Origin: Planomicrobium stackebrandtii
GTDB taxonomy: Bacteria; Bacillota; Bacilli; Bacillales_A; Planococcaceae
Length of the DNA stretch: 64,000 bases
Assembly: GCF_030814955.1 (NCBI RefSeq)
Contig: NZ_JAUSWB010000004.1
Location: forward strand, 186,001-250,000
Direction of reading: 5' to 3'
The stretch's first letter is position 1; the number at the start of each line of letters is the position of its first letter. Below, piece after piece: positions 1-7,790 of this stretch. The notes beneath the pieces are model-generated. The model was given only the letters and a program-made list of their open reading frames with translations. It did not search any database and was not told the DNA's origin. A program made the translations under genes and the position numbers.

Positions 1-1
1 C

Positions 2-397
2 GGTTTTGGCGGAGTTGTCCGAGTGACGCCTTCTTTTGAAGCAGCCGTCGACGTTATGACCGGTATTCCGGGCAGTCCGTTGATTGGCGGGGCACTGGCA
101 GTCGCCGTTATTGCCGGCTTGACCGGTTCTTCATCCGGTGGACAGGCCATCGCTTTGCCGCTGCTTGCACCGCATTATTTGGACATGGGCGTCGATCCGG
201 AAGCTTTGCATAGAACGGTTGCGATTTCTTCGGGTTCGCTTGATTCATTGCCGCAGGGCGGATATGTGGTAACGACGATTCGTTCGATTGCAGGTGAAAC
301 ACATAAAGATGCCTATCCGGCATTTGGTGCATTGACCGTTGTCGTTCCTCTGATTGGTGCTGCATTGGCAGTTGTATTATTCTCACTTGGATTATAA
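2..397 (+). CDS. GntP-family permease, C-terminal part (cut by window edge)
   Basis: The reading frame is open from base 2, so this is the tail of a gene that starts outside the window. The visible 131 residues begin GFGGVVRVTPSF and continue with TGSSSGGQ and long hydrophobic stretches. These are typical of the last membrane segments of the GntP/gluconate:H+ symporter family (about 440 residues), which imports gluconate, hydroxybutyrate or similar hydroxy acids. The internal GTG at base 23 has no ribosome site and is not a start. Two oxidoreductases follow after a hairpin, so a hydroxy-acid substrate is plausible but not shown. Confidence 0.82.
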   Translation, partial: GFGGVVRVTPSFEAAVDVMTGIPGSPLIGGALAVAVIAGLTGSSSGGQAIALPLLAPHYLDMGVDPEALHRTVAISSGSLDSLPQGGYVVTTIRSIAGETHKDAYPAFGALTVVVPLIGAALAVVLFSLGL

Positions 398-408
398 GAT
401 GAAATAAG

Positions 409-450
409 TTGCCCAACAAACTTTAAGCTACAGTGTTTGTTGGGCAATTT
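409..450 (+). terminator. Hairpin after the GntP permease
   Basis: A perfect 13-bp stem (TTGCCCAACAAAC at 409-421, complement at 435-447) encloses a 13-nt loop. The U-tract is very short (TTT then GCG), so it may let transcription through into the next two genes. Confidence 0.6.
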
Positions 451-482
451 GCGTTATGCAGTCAAAAGATGGAGAGGTGCAG

Positions 483-1430
483 ATGATGGAGAAAATTTCA
501 ATTCTTGGAGCAGGAACGATGGGACATTCCATTGCGTTGTCCGCAGCGTGGTCCGAACAACCGGTAACTGTCTATGGCATCAATGAGCAGGATCTTGAAA
601 ACGCGGACAGAGGCTTGAACAACAAACTTAAAGTTATGGCAGACAATGAGTTGTTTACTGCCGAACAAGCTATAGAAATCAAGAAACGCATCCGGTTGAC
701 GACTTCCCTCGAAGAAGCAATTTCGAGTTCGACTTTCATTATCGAGGTAGTGCCGGAAGTTCTGGAGTTGAAAAAAGATTTATACACTAAATTAGAAAAG
801 CTGGTGGCTGACGACGTCGTTATTGCCAGCAATACTTCTGGGTTTAAGCCGAGTTTATTGGCGGCAGATATGAGGCTTCCCAACCGTTTTGTGGTGACGC
901 ATTTCTGGAATCCGGGTCATCTTATTCCCTTAGTGGAAGTGGTCAAAGGCGAACAGACAGATGACGAAACAGTGGGACGGGCAATGGATGTTCTGAAAGC
1001 CATGAATAAGAAGCCAATTTTGCTCAACAAAGAAATTCCAGGCTTTATCGGAAATCGCCTGCAGTATGCGCTATTCCGGGAAGCTCAAGCGCTGCTGGAT
1101 GCGGGAGCTGCGTCAAAGGAAGATATTGATGCAGCAGTGACTTACAGCATCGGACGCAGGTTGCCGGTGACTGGGCCGCTCATGACTGCGGATATGGGAG
1201 GGCTCGATGTTTTTTCGGCCATCTCAAACTATTTATTTGAAGATTTGGCGACAGATCAACGCTCAGGCGAAACCCTGTCCAAACTCGCAGCGGAAAACAA
1301 GCTGGGGGATAAAACCGGCGAAGGGTTTTATTCGTGGGAGCCGGAAATTTCAGCAAAGTTGAATGAAGAGCGGGAACAGACCTTGATCCACTTCCTGAAA
1401 AATGATTTAAAGGCGGGTGAAAGGCAATGA
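483..1430 (+). CDS. 3-hydroxyacyl-CoA dehydrogenase family protein
   Basis: NAD-dependent dehydrogenase of the 3-hydroxyacyl-CoA dehydrogenase / L-carnitine dehydrogenase superfamily, about 315 residues. The Rossmann motif GAGTMG lies at residues 9-14, a glutamate-rich turn (IEVVPE) near 95-100, and the catalytic-His segment reads THFWNPGHLIPLVEVV, where family members have HxxNP. The C-terminal dimerisation half contains GFIGNRLQ. An upstream in-frame ATG at 456 has no ribosome site, whereas GGAGAGG at 471-477 serves ATG 483 or 486, so I start at 483. It overlaps the next SDR gene by 4 bases, so the two are translationally coupled. The substrate (hydroxybutyryl-CoA, carnitine or another hydroxy acid) cannot be read from sequence. 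Confidence 0.85.
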   Translation: MMEKISILGAGTMGHSIALSAAWSEQPVTVYGINEQDLENADRGLNNKLKVMADNELFTAEQAIEIKKRIRLTTSLEEAISSSTFIIEVVPEVLELKKDLYTKLEKLVADDVVIASNTSGFKPSLLAADMRLPNRFVVTHFWNPGHLIPLVEVVKGEQTDDETVGRAMDVLKAMNKKPILLNKEIPGFIGNRLQYALFREAQALLDAGAASKEDIDAAVTYSIGRRLPVTGPLMTADMGGLDVFSAISNYLFEDLATDQRSGETLSKLAAENKLGDKTGEGFYSWEPEISAKLNEEREQTLIHFLKNDLKAGERQ

Positions 1431-2191
1431 ACGGCTATTTTTCTGAACTGGCGAACAAGACCGTTGTGGTTACAGGCGGGAGCAAAGGCATCGGCAAAGA
1501 CATCGCACTGACTTTTGCAAAACTGAAAGCTAATGTGGTGATTTCAGGAAGAGATAAAACAGCTCTTGATGCCGCGCTTTTGGAGTTGCAGATGCACAAT
1601 CCAAAGTGTATTGCGGTTTCAGGAGATTTGAGCGATATCGCAGAAGTCCGGAAGCTGATTGACAAAGCGGCTTCCGAGTTTGGCACGATTGATGTGCTGG
1701 TAAACAATGCTGGTGTCAATATTGCCAAACCCGCAATGGAAGTGACGGAAGAGGATTGGGACACAGTACTCGATCTGAATCTGAAGTCAGCATTTTTTGC
1801 GAGTCAGGCGGCAGCCAAGTATATGCTCCAACAAAACAGTGGGCGCATTATTAACATCGCTTCTCAGATGGCGTTTGTCGGTTATGTAAAGCGTGCCGCC
1901 TATTGCTCAAGCAAAGGCGGCCTGGTGCAAATGACCAAGGCTTTGGCTGTGGAGTGGGCAAAGCAGGGGATACGCGTTAATGCAGTGGCGCCGACTTTCA
2001 TCGAAACCGAGCTGACTGCCAGGATGTTTGAAGACCAGGAATTTAAAGAGGATGTCGACAGCAGAATTTTGTTGGACGGCTTGTCACAGCCGGAAGATAT
2101 TTCTGGAGCAGTGCTGTATTTGGCATCCAATCTGGCGAATTTTGTGACCGGCGAAACCATCAAAGTCGATGGCGGCTGGACAGCGATTTAA
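1427..2191 (+). CDS. SDR family oxidoreductase
   Basis: Classical short-chain dehydrogenase/reductase, 254 residues, the usual family length. Visible signatures are the cofactor loop GGSKGIG (17-23), NNAG (93-96), catalytic Ser146, and Tyr159/Lys163 in YCSSK. The C-terminal VDGGW is typical. The acidic/basic pattern after the second strand (SGRD) suggests NADP(H) may be used. ATG overlaps the stop of the preceding 3-hydroxyacyl-CoA dehydrogenase-like gene (ATGA), so both enzymes probably act on the same hydroxy/oxo-acid route supplied by the upstream GntP permease. Sequence type resembles gluconate 5-dehydrogenase or 3-oxoacyl reductases; the substrate is unresolved. Confidence 0.86.
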   Translation: MNGYFSELANKTVVVTGGSKGIGKDIALTFAKLKANVVISGRDKTALDAALLELQMHNPKCIAVSGDLSDIAEVRKLIDKAASEFGTIDVLVNNAGVNIAKPAMEVTEEDWDTVLDLNLKSAFFASQAAAKYMLQQNSGRIINIASQMAFVGYVKRAAYCSSKGGLVQMTKALAVEWAKQGIRVNAVAPTFIETELTARMFEDQEFKEDVDSRILLDGLSQPEDISGAVLYLASNLANFVTGETIKVDGGWTAI

Positions 2192-2204
2192 TTGGGGTGA
2201 AAAG

Positions 2205-2236
2205 AGAACTGGAGCAACTGCAGTTCTTTTTTTTTT
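2205..2236 (+). terminator. Rho-independent terminator of the SDR operon
   Basis: AGAACTG (2205-2211) pairs with CAGTTCT (2221-2227) and is followed by an unbroken run of T. Confidence 0.85.
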
Positions 2237-2333
2237 CTAAAATTTCACAGCTGGAGCATAAGGCGATTTATCGTTTGAAGTTTCCCGCTTTATCCGCCTA
2301 AAGTCTGAAAAATGACAGAATTAAGCGAAAACT

Positions 2334-2362
2334 CTTTCAATTCATCGAATACCCTTTATAAT
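2334..2362 (+). promoter_or_regulatory. Candidate SigA promoter of the malic enzyme gene
   Basis: A perfect TATAAT at 2357-2362 lies 17 bases after a poor -35 (TCTTTC at 2334-2339), about 30 bases before the ribosome-binding-site-supported start. Confidence 0.45.
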
Positions 2363-2393
2363 GAACAATTATAAACAAAGGGAGATGAGGCAA

Positions 2394-3641
2394 ATGTCTA
2401 AGCTGAAAAACGATTCGCTGCAGTTGCATAGAACGCATCAAGGGAAATTGGAAATTCGGTCGAAAGTAGCAGTTGAAAACGAAAGGGACTTGAGCCTTGC
2501 CTATTCTCCAGGAGTTGCTGAGCCATGCAGGGAAATCGCTGCCGATCCAGCAAAAGTTCATGACTATACAATGAAAAGCAATATGGTTGCCGTAGTGACG
2601 GATGGCACAGCTGTCTTGGGACTAGGCAATATTGGACCACTAGCTGCATTGCCGGTCATGGAAGGAAAGGCCATATTGTTTAAGGAATTTGCAGGAGTTG
2701 ACGCATTTCCAATCTGTTTGGATACAACAGATGCAGAAACCATCATCCAAACGGTGAAATTGCTTGAACCCGGTTTTGGAGGCGTTAACCTTGAAGATAT
2801 TTCAGCCCCTACTTGTTTCGTAGTGGAAGAGCGTTTGAAAAAGGAAATGGGAATTCCGGTGTTTCATGATGATCAGCATGGTACGGCCATTGTCACCTTG
2901 GCAGGCTTGATTAACGCGCTGAAATTGGTTGGCAAGGACGTACAGGAGACGAAAATTGTGGTGAATGGTGCTGGAGCTGCAGGGATTGCAATCGTCAAGC
3001 TGCTAAGCAAATTCGGCTTTGGGCATCTGATCATGTGCGACACAAAAGGGGCCATTTTCAAAGGACGCCAAAACGGCATGAATCCATATAAAGAAGAAGT
3101 GGCTGAAATGAGCAATTATGAACGCAAAGAAGGTCTATTGGCTGATGTCATTGTGGGTGCAGACGTCTTTATCGGCGTTTCGGCTGAAGGTGCGTTGACG
3201 GAAGAAATGGTTCGAACCATGAACAGCGATGCCATCATCTTTGCCATGGCCAATCCGAATCCTGAAATCCTGCCGCATTTGGCCAAACAGGCTGGGGCAA
3301 GGGTGGTCGGCACAGGACGTTCTGATTTTCCGAATCAAGTAAATAATGTGTTAGCTTTTCCAGGGCTCTTTAGAGGCGCTTTGGATGTATTGGCTACAGA
3401 CATCAACGATGCGATGAAGATTGCTGCTGTCGAAGCAATTGCAGGCTTGTTGGAGACCGATGAACTGCATGAAGAGTACGTCATACCAAAACCATTTGAC
3501 TTGCGCGTCGCTTCAGCGGTTGCAGCAGCGGTTGCCAAAGCGGCAATTGAGACCGGGGTCGCGCGCAAAACAATCGAAAAAGATGATATACAGCAAAAAA
3601 CAGCCAGCTTGTCAGCAGTTGGAGACAACCGCACATTATAA
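2394..3641 (+). CDS. NAD(P)-dependent malic enzyme
   Basis: Decarboxylates L-malate to pyruvate with reduction of NAD(P); 415 residues from the ATG at 2394, which has AGGGAGA at 2379-2385. The upstream in-frame ATG at 2361 lies inside the -10 box and is excluded. Family signatures are visible: SLAYSPGVAEPC near the N-terminus, a catalytic-Lys/Asp region (VTDGTAVLGLGNIGP), the metal-binding DDQHGTA, and the dinucleotide loop GAGAAGIAI. The length matches the short bacterial malic enzymes (no phosphotransacetylase extension). It stands alone between two terminators. Bacillus has several paralogues, so I give no symbol. Confidence 0.93.
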   Translation: MSKLKNDSLQLHRTHQGKLEIRSKVAVENERDLSLAYSPGVAEPCREIAADPAKVHDYTMKSNMVAVVTDGTAVLGLGNIGPLAALPVMEGKAILFKEFAGVDAFPICLDTTDAETIIQTVKLLEPGFGGVNLEDISAPTCFVVEERLKKEMGIPVFHDDQHGTAIVTLAGLINALKLVGKDVQETKIVVNGAGAAGIAIVKLLSKFGFGHLIMCDTKGAIFKGRQNGMNPYKEEVAEMSNYERKEGLLADVIVGADVFIGVSAEGALTEEMVRTMNSDAIIFAMANPNPEILPHLAKQAGARVVGTGRSDFPNQVNNVLAFPGLFRGALDVLATDINDAMKIAAVEAIAGLLETDELHEEYVIPKPFDLRVASAVAAAVAKAAIETGVARKTIEKDDIQQKTASLSAVGDNRTL

Positions 3642-3644
3642 TAG

Positions 3645-3693
3645 AAGAAACCCATCCGATTTTATTTTGGCGGATGGGTTTCTTACGTTTTTT
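3645..3693 (+). terminator. Terminator of malic enzyme gene
   Basis: A 14-bp stem (AAGAAACCCATCCG at 3645-3658 with its complement at 3671-3684) is followed by a T-rich tract. Confidence 0.88.
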
Positions 3694-3710
3694 CTGAACA
3701 ATCGTAAATT

Positions 3711-3804
3711 TCATTGAGCGACCAAACATCGTGCTAAACGGCGACAAATTCATTTGAGCGCCTGAAATTCTATTAAACGACCATAAAACAGGTTAAACGA
3801 CTGC
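3711..3804. repeat. Degenerate 20-nt periodic intergenic repeat
   Basis: Between two convergent terminators, five units begin with RARCG (GAGCG or AAACG), usually after TT and followed by MC, at 3716, 3736, 3756, 3775 and 3795. Their spacings are 20, 20, 19 and 20 bases. The rest of each unit is not conserved. There is no open reading frame and no dyad symmetry. Confidence 0.6.
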
Positions 3805-3842
3805 CAATGCCCAACACTCGAATAAAATGTAAGAGGCAATAA

Positions 3843-3890
3843 AAAATAGCCAGCACATCGCTTGTTCCAAAGCGGATGCCGGCTATTTTT
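3843..3890 (-). terminator. Terminator of the iron ABC operon
   Basis: Long imperfect stem (AAATAGCC..GCA..TCGCTT against AAGCGGATGCCGGCTATTT) directly after the ATPase stop codon. The tail reads TTTTTTATT on the minus strand. Confidence 0.85.
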
Positions 3891-4632
3891 ACGTATATAT
3901 TAGTTCTTTTTCTTCTGAGACAGCCGGCAAACTCTGCTTTTCCTGCCGGTAGACATCAATCAGGTCACACGGGCGACCGATAAACTCAGTCTGTCCATTT
4001 TTAATTTTGACGATGCGGTCTGCCAGGATATGGGCATCTTTCTCATCGTGGGTAACAAAAATGGAGGTGATGTTTGCTTTTTTCAAAATATCTCGCAATT
4101 CTTTGCGTATTTTTTCCTGCAGTTCTGCATCCAAATTACTAAATGGCTCGTCAAGCAGCAAGAGGTGAGGATTGGGGGCAAGCGCTCTGGCAATCGCTAC
4201 ACGCTGCTGCTGTCCACCGCTCAATTGATGTGGGTAGCGCTTTTCATAACCCTGCAATTCCACCAGCTCCAAGACTTCCTGAAGGCGAGTTTGTTTTGCG
4301 GACCGTTTCATGCGGAAAAGTCCAAATAAAATATTATCGGCAACCGTTAAATGCGGAAAAAGTGCGTAATCTTGAAAGACCATACCGATGCCGCGCTTTT
4401 CAGGCTGTACAAAAGTCTGGTCATCCACAAGGACTTCATCTTGGATAGAAACCTTGCCGACAGAAGGTTTTTCAAGTCCAGCCAATAGGCGCAAAACAGT
4501 GCTTTTGCCGCTGCCGCTCCGCCCTAGAATCGAAATGACCTCGCCTTTTTTAATCTGCAATGAAAAACTATCGAGTGCAGTTGCTTTCGTATTGGCATAA
4601 GAAAAACTAAGATTTTCGATTGATACAAACAT
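3889..4632 (-). CDS. Ferric iron ABC transporter, ATP-binding protein
   Basis: Cytoplasmic ATPase that powers uptake through the permease encoded just upstream. 247 residues with Walker A GRSGSGKST (37-45), Q-loop (VFQDYALFPHLTV), signature LSGGQQQR (137-144), Walker B LLLLDEP (157-163) and switch His195. Proteins of this FbpC/FutC type are often about 350 residues with a C-terminal OB-fold regulatory domain. This one stops after the core, so it lacks that domain. The start lies one base after the permease stop. Iron as substrate is inferred from the substrate-binding protein and the Fur box at the operon head. Confidence 0.9.
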   Translation of the reverse strand: MFVSIENLSFSYANTKATALDSFSLQIKKGEVISILGRSGSGKSTVLRLLAGLEKPSVGKVSIQDEVLVDDQTFVQPEKRGIGMVFQDYALFPHLTVADNILFGLFRMKRSAKQTRLQEVLELVELQGYEKRYPHQLSGGQQQRVAIARALAPNPHLLLLDEPFSNLDAELQEKIRKELRDILKKANITSIFVTHDEKDAHILADRIVKIKNGQTEFIGRPCDLIDVYRQEKQSLPAVSEEKELIYT

Positions 4633-4633
4633 G

Positions 4634-6277
4634 TCAGTCCATCTCCTTCTCGAGAAACTTATAAAAGATCACAATGGCCAGGGCACTGATGCCTACTATC
4701 AATAAAGAAGCTTGGGAAGCTTCCATAATTTTTTCATCACTTGCGTATTGAAAAGCTTTTGTAGAGAGGGTATCAAAATTAAAAGGCCTCAAAATCAAAG
4801 TCAACGGAATTTCTTTCAGCACATCGATAAAAACAAGAATGAATCCACTAATGATGGCACCTTTCATCATGGGCATGTCCACTTTTAAAAAGGTTCTTGT
4901 CAGCCCAGCTCCAAGGAGGCGAGATGCATCCTGAAAATCAGTGCCGATCTTGTCATAACCGGTTTCAATAGAACTGTAGCCAATGGCGAAAAAGCGAATG
5001 ATGTAAGCGGTGATGAGTAGGATGATGCTGACACTGAGAACCAGCGTAGTGTTCATGCCAGCCAACTGATACAACGGCGCCAAGAATTCATCCAATGCGA
5101 CAAAGGCAGTTACGACTGCCACCGCTATAACGGCGCCAGGAATAGAATAACCGAGAACTGTCAGTTTTGGCAACAACTTAGCGAACCTTCCTTGGACCAG
5201 GCGCGCAAAATTGCCAACAATTAACGCAAACACAATTATGGCTGTCGCACTTAAGCCTGCTACGACAATTGAATTTCTCATATAGGACATAAATTCATCT
5301 AATGGAATGGTTCCAAACGTCAAAATCGTCCATTCAATCAATTGGGCAATCGGTATGAAAAATCCTAATGCCAATATGCTTAAACAATAACCCGCGGCAG
5401 CAACTGCTTTCCAACCAGTTAATTGGATCAATGGCAACGGGCGAACCTTGGTGGAAGAATAGCTATACTGGCGTCTGCCTCGCAAAACTTTTTCAATCAG
5501 CAGAATAACAATCACAAAGCCCATGAGTGAAGCTGCCAACTTAATGGAGGTTTCAATATCTCCCAGACCAAACCAAGTTTGAAAAATACCCGTTGTAAAC
5601 GTCTGGATACCGTAGTATTTCACAACTCCATAATCATTCAATACTTCTAGAATGACCAAACTGGCGCCAGCAATAATGGAAATACGGGATATCGGTACAA
5701 CCACTTGGAAAAACGTACGCCATGGGCCTTTTCCAAGAAGGCGTGTACTTTCTATCAAGGAAGCAGACTGCTGCGACAGGAAAACTTGTGTGATGGTGTA
5801 GACATAAGGATAGAGAAAAACTGTGTAAATAAAAATTGCACCAGGCAAATTCATTATATCGAAGTGAGAAGGATTCAGCTCCATGCCGAAACGGTCACGA
5901 AGTGTGGTCTGTATCACACCCGTATAATTGAAAATCCCGTGGTACGTATAAGCTCCGATAAAAGGTGGTATGGAAAGAGGGAGGATTAGTGCCCATTTGA
6001 AAAATCGCCGGAAAGGAAACTGGTACTGGGCAATCAGCCAAGCCAGGCTCAGGCCAATGAATATCGTTGCGCCGGCAGTAGCAACAACGAGAATCAATGA
6101 GTTTTTGATGAACGACCACAGAACGAACTCTTTCATATGCTCCCAGTTTTCATTAGAGGGAGTAAACAGCCCCGTCACGATCGTCATATTCGGCAAAAAT
6201 AACGCAGCAATGATGGCCATAGCTGTAACCGTCCAAATATTTACGTTTGCCAATCTTCTTTGCATCGCTTTGTCCAC
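4634..6277 (-). CDS. Ferric iron ABC transporter, fused double permease
   Basis: Integral membrane protein of 547 residues with about twelve hydrophobic segments. Two successive BPD-type permease halves are joined in one chain, as in FbpB/FutB/SfuB iron permeases. The first half (about residues 15-290) contains ILPLSIPPFIGAYTY and a coupling loop near ESTRLLGKGPW. The second half repeats the pattern, with its coupling loop at QDASRLLGAGLTRTF. It lies between the lipoprotein receptor and the ATPase, all in one direction, with a hairpin but no promoter-like sequence between it and the receptor gene. It should carry Fe3+ (or chelated iron) released by the receptor into the cytoplasm. Confidence 0.9.
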   Translation of the reverse strand: MDKAMQRRLANVNIWTVTAMAIIAALFLPNMTIVTGLFTPSNENWEHMKEFVLWSFIKNSLILVVATAGATIFIGLSLAWLIAQYQFPFRRFFKWALILPLSIPPFIGAYTYHGIFNYTGVIQTTLRDRFGMELNPSHFDIMNLPGAIFIYTVFLYPYVYTITQVFLSQQSASLIESTRLLGKGPWRTFFQVVVPISRISIIAGASLVILEVLNDYGVVKYYGIQTFTTGIFQTWFGLGDIETSIKLAASLMGFVIVILLIEKVLRGRRQYSYSSTKVRPLPLIQLTGWKAVAAAGYCLSILALGFFIPIAQLIEWTILTFGTIPLDEFMSYMRNSIVVAGLSATAIIVFALIVGNFARLVQGRFAKLLPKLTVLGYSIPGAVIAVAVVTAFVALDEFLAPLYQLAGMNTTLVLSVSIILLITAYIIRFFAIGYSSIETGYDKIGTDFQDASRLLGAGLTRTFLKVDMPMMKGAIISGFILVFIDVLKEIPLTLILRPFNFDTLSTKAFQYASDEKIMEASQASLLIVGISALAIVIFYKFLEKEMD

Positions 6278-6296
6278 CTTTCCAATAACAAGAAAC

Positions 6297-6321
6297 CCCT
6301 TGCTGCAAAATACAGCAAGGG
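6297..6321 (-). terminator. Intra-operon hairpin between iron receptor and permease
   Basis: CCCTTGCTG and CAGCAAGGG pair perfectly around a 7-nt loop just after the receptor stop. The tail (TTTCTTGTTATT on the minus strand) is interrupted. It is probably a partial terminator or 3' stabiliser that yields more receptor than permease mRNA. Confidence 0.65.
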
Positions 6322-6334
6322 TCGAGCCTATTGA

Positions 6335-7402
6335 TTATTTCCAGCCTACTTCGTTAAAGATCAAAATTGATTTGGCATTGTTTTCTCCAAGAGCCGATAA
6401 CGAAATATCCTGCTCTTTGAACTCACCCCATGATTTTAACAGTTCAGATGGTTCTACTTCTTCATTTACTGGGTATTCATAATTAGCTTCTGCAAATGTT
6501 CCTTGTGCTTCAGGAGCAGATAGGAACTCCAATAATTTTATCGCATTTTCTTTATTTTGGGATGATTTGACAACACCGGCTCCACTAACGTTAACGTGAG
6601 TTCCGTCTGTTTCCTGGTTCGGGAAGAATAGGCCAAGGCTTTCTGCCACTTCAACTTCTGCAGGATCTTCAGAGTTCAGCATTTGTCCGAAATAATAACT
6701 ATTCATAATCGCAACATCACCAATCCCTGCTGCAATTGCCTTGGCTTGGTCACGGTCTCCGCCTTCAGGATCGCGCGCGAAATTGTTCACGAGTCCAGCT
6801 GCCCATTCTTTTGCCTCTTCTTCACCGTTTAACTCAATGAATGAAGCAAGCAGCGACTGATTGTAGACATTTTCGGAACCACGAATCAACACGCGGCCAT
6901 TCCATTCATCTTCTGTCAACGCTTCGTATGTTGATAATTCTTCAGGTGTTACCGTTTCTTTGTTGTAAACAAGGACGCGTGCACGTTTTGTTAAACCGTA
7001 CCACATTTGGTCAGTGTCACGGAAATTTTCCGGAATTTGTTCGTTTAGAAGGTCACTTGATACTGCCTGCAGCAAGCCATCGTCTTTTGCACGGAACAGA
7101 CGGCCAGCATCAGCAGTCAAGAACAAGTCTGCTTCTGTGCCATCGCCTTCACGTTTGATGCGTTCAAGCAGCTCATCAGCTTCACCTTTAATAAGGTTGA
7201 CTTTAATGCCTGTTTCTTCTTCAAATTTTTTGTATAATTCATCATCTACATCATAATGTCTTGCAGTATATAAGTTAACTTCTGTGCTTTCCTCGGCTTC
7301 TTCAGAAGCTCCCTCTGTGGCGGGGGCAGATGTATCGTTGCTTCCGCATGCTGTTAAAACAAGAAGTAAAAAAGCCAAAACGAGGTAAATAAGTTTGTTC
7401 AT
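6335..7402 (-). CDS. Iron(III) ABC transporter substrate-binding lipoprotein
   Basis: Extracellular lipid-anchored receptor, 355 residues. A signal peptide ends in lipobox LTAC with Cys19, followed by a Ser/Glu-rich linker and a FbpA/FutA-type periplasmic-binding fold. The paired tyrosines Tyr236-Tyr237 (NSYYFGQ) match the residues that coordinate Fe3+ in FbpA-class proteins, and YTARHYDVDDELYKKFEE is the typical first strand-helix. It heads the three-gene operon directly behind the Fur-box promoter, which fits iron-starvation control. Thiamine, sulfate or phosphonate receptors of the same fold are less likely because of the tyrosine pair and the Fur box. Confidence 0.92.
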   Translation of the reverse strand: MNKLIYLVLAFLLLVLTACGSNDTSAPATEGASEEAEESTEVNLYTARHYDVDDELYKKFEEETGIKVNLIKGEADELLERIKREGDGTEADLFLTADAGRLFRAKDDGLLQAVSSDLLNEQIPENFRDTDQMWYGLTKRARVLVYNKETVTPEELSTYEALTEDEWNGRVLIRGSENVYNQSLLASFIELNGEEEAKEWAAGLVNNFARDPEGGDRDQAKAIAAGIGDVAIMNSYYFGQMLNSEDPAEVEVAESLGLFFPNQETDGTHVNVSGAGVVKSSQNKENAIKLLEFLSAPEAQGTFAEANYEYPVNEEVEPSELLKSWGEFKEQDISLSALGENNAKSILIFNEVGWK

Positions 7403-7440
7403 GAATGTCTCTCCCTTTGATGTGTTATTAATGATTCAAT

Positions 7441-7489
7441 TGAAAATCATTCTCATTTTCAATTATAAGGGGCTAACTGATAATGTCAA
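7441..7489 (-). promoter_or_regulatory. Promoter with Fur box for the iron ABC operon
   Basis: On the minus strand a consensus TTGACA (7484-7489) and TATAAT (7462-7467) are separated by 16 bases. A 21-bp Fur-box-like sequence occupies 7441-7461, from just after the -10 over the start site (arms TGAAAAT and ATTTTCA around ATTCTC). Iron-loaded Fur bound there would block initiation. Confidence 0.85.
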
Positions 7490-7744
7490 TCGGATTTGGT
7501 GAAGTATATTAAAAAAACTATATTTTAGTGTAGGTTCAAAGAAGGGGATAGTTAAAAATATCTAGTTTTTTACTCTTTTAAGGATAGCAAGGAGCTAGGC
7601 TGTTTAATACGATTTTTCTTTATCTGCAGCTATGTTAAGTTTTACAGTAACTTAATAGGAGAAACTCATCAGGTGTTGTTCATTGAATTTTTTTATATTG
7701 ATGTGATAAACGCCAATATATGTATAACATGTGGGGAAAATAGA
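7490..7744. other. Intergenic stretch with no recognised element
   Basis: AT-rich sequence between the iron-operon promoter and the terminator of the methionine operon. I see no ORF with a ribosome site, no strong hairpin and no repeat in it. Confidence 0.5.
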
Positions 7745-7782
7745 AAAAAGCCTTTTTGCCAATTTAGCAAAAAGGCTTTTTC
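7745..7782 (-). terminator. Terminator of the met operon
   Basis: AAAAAGCCTTTTTGC pairs with GCAAAAAGGCTTTTT, with a T-run on the minus strand (both strands could terminate). Confidence 0.9.
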
Positions 7783-7790
7783 ATAATTCC

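Noticed and set aside
3711..3804. CRISPR-like or origin iterons
   Set aside because: Only a 5-base core is shared, units are 20 nt with no unique spacers, and no replication or cas genes are near.
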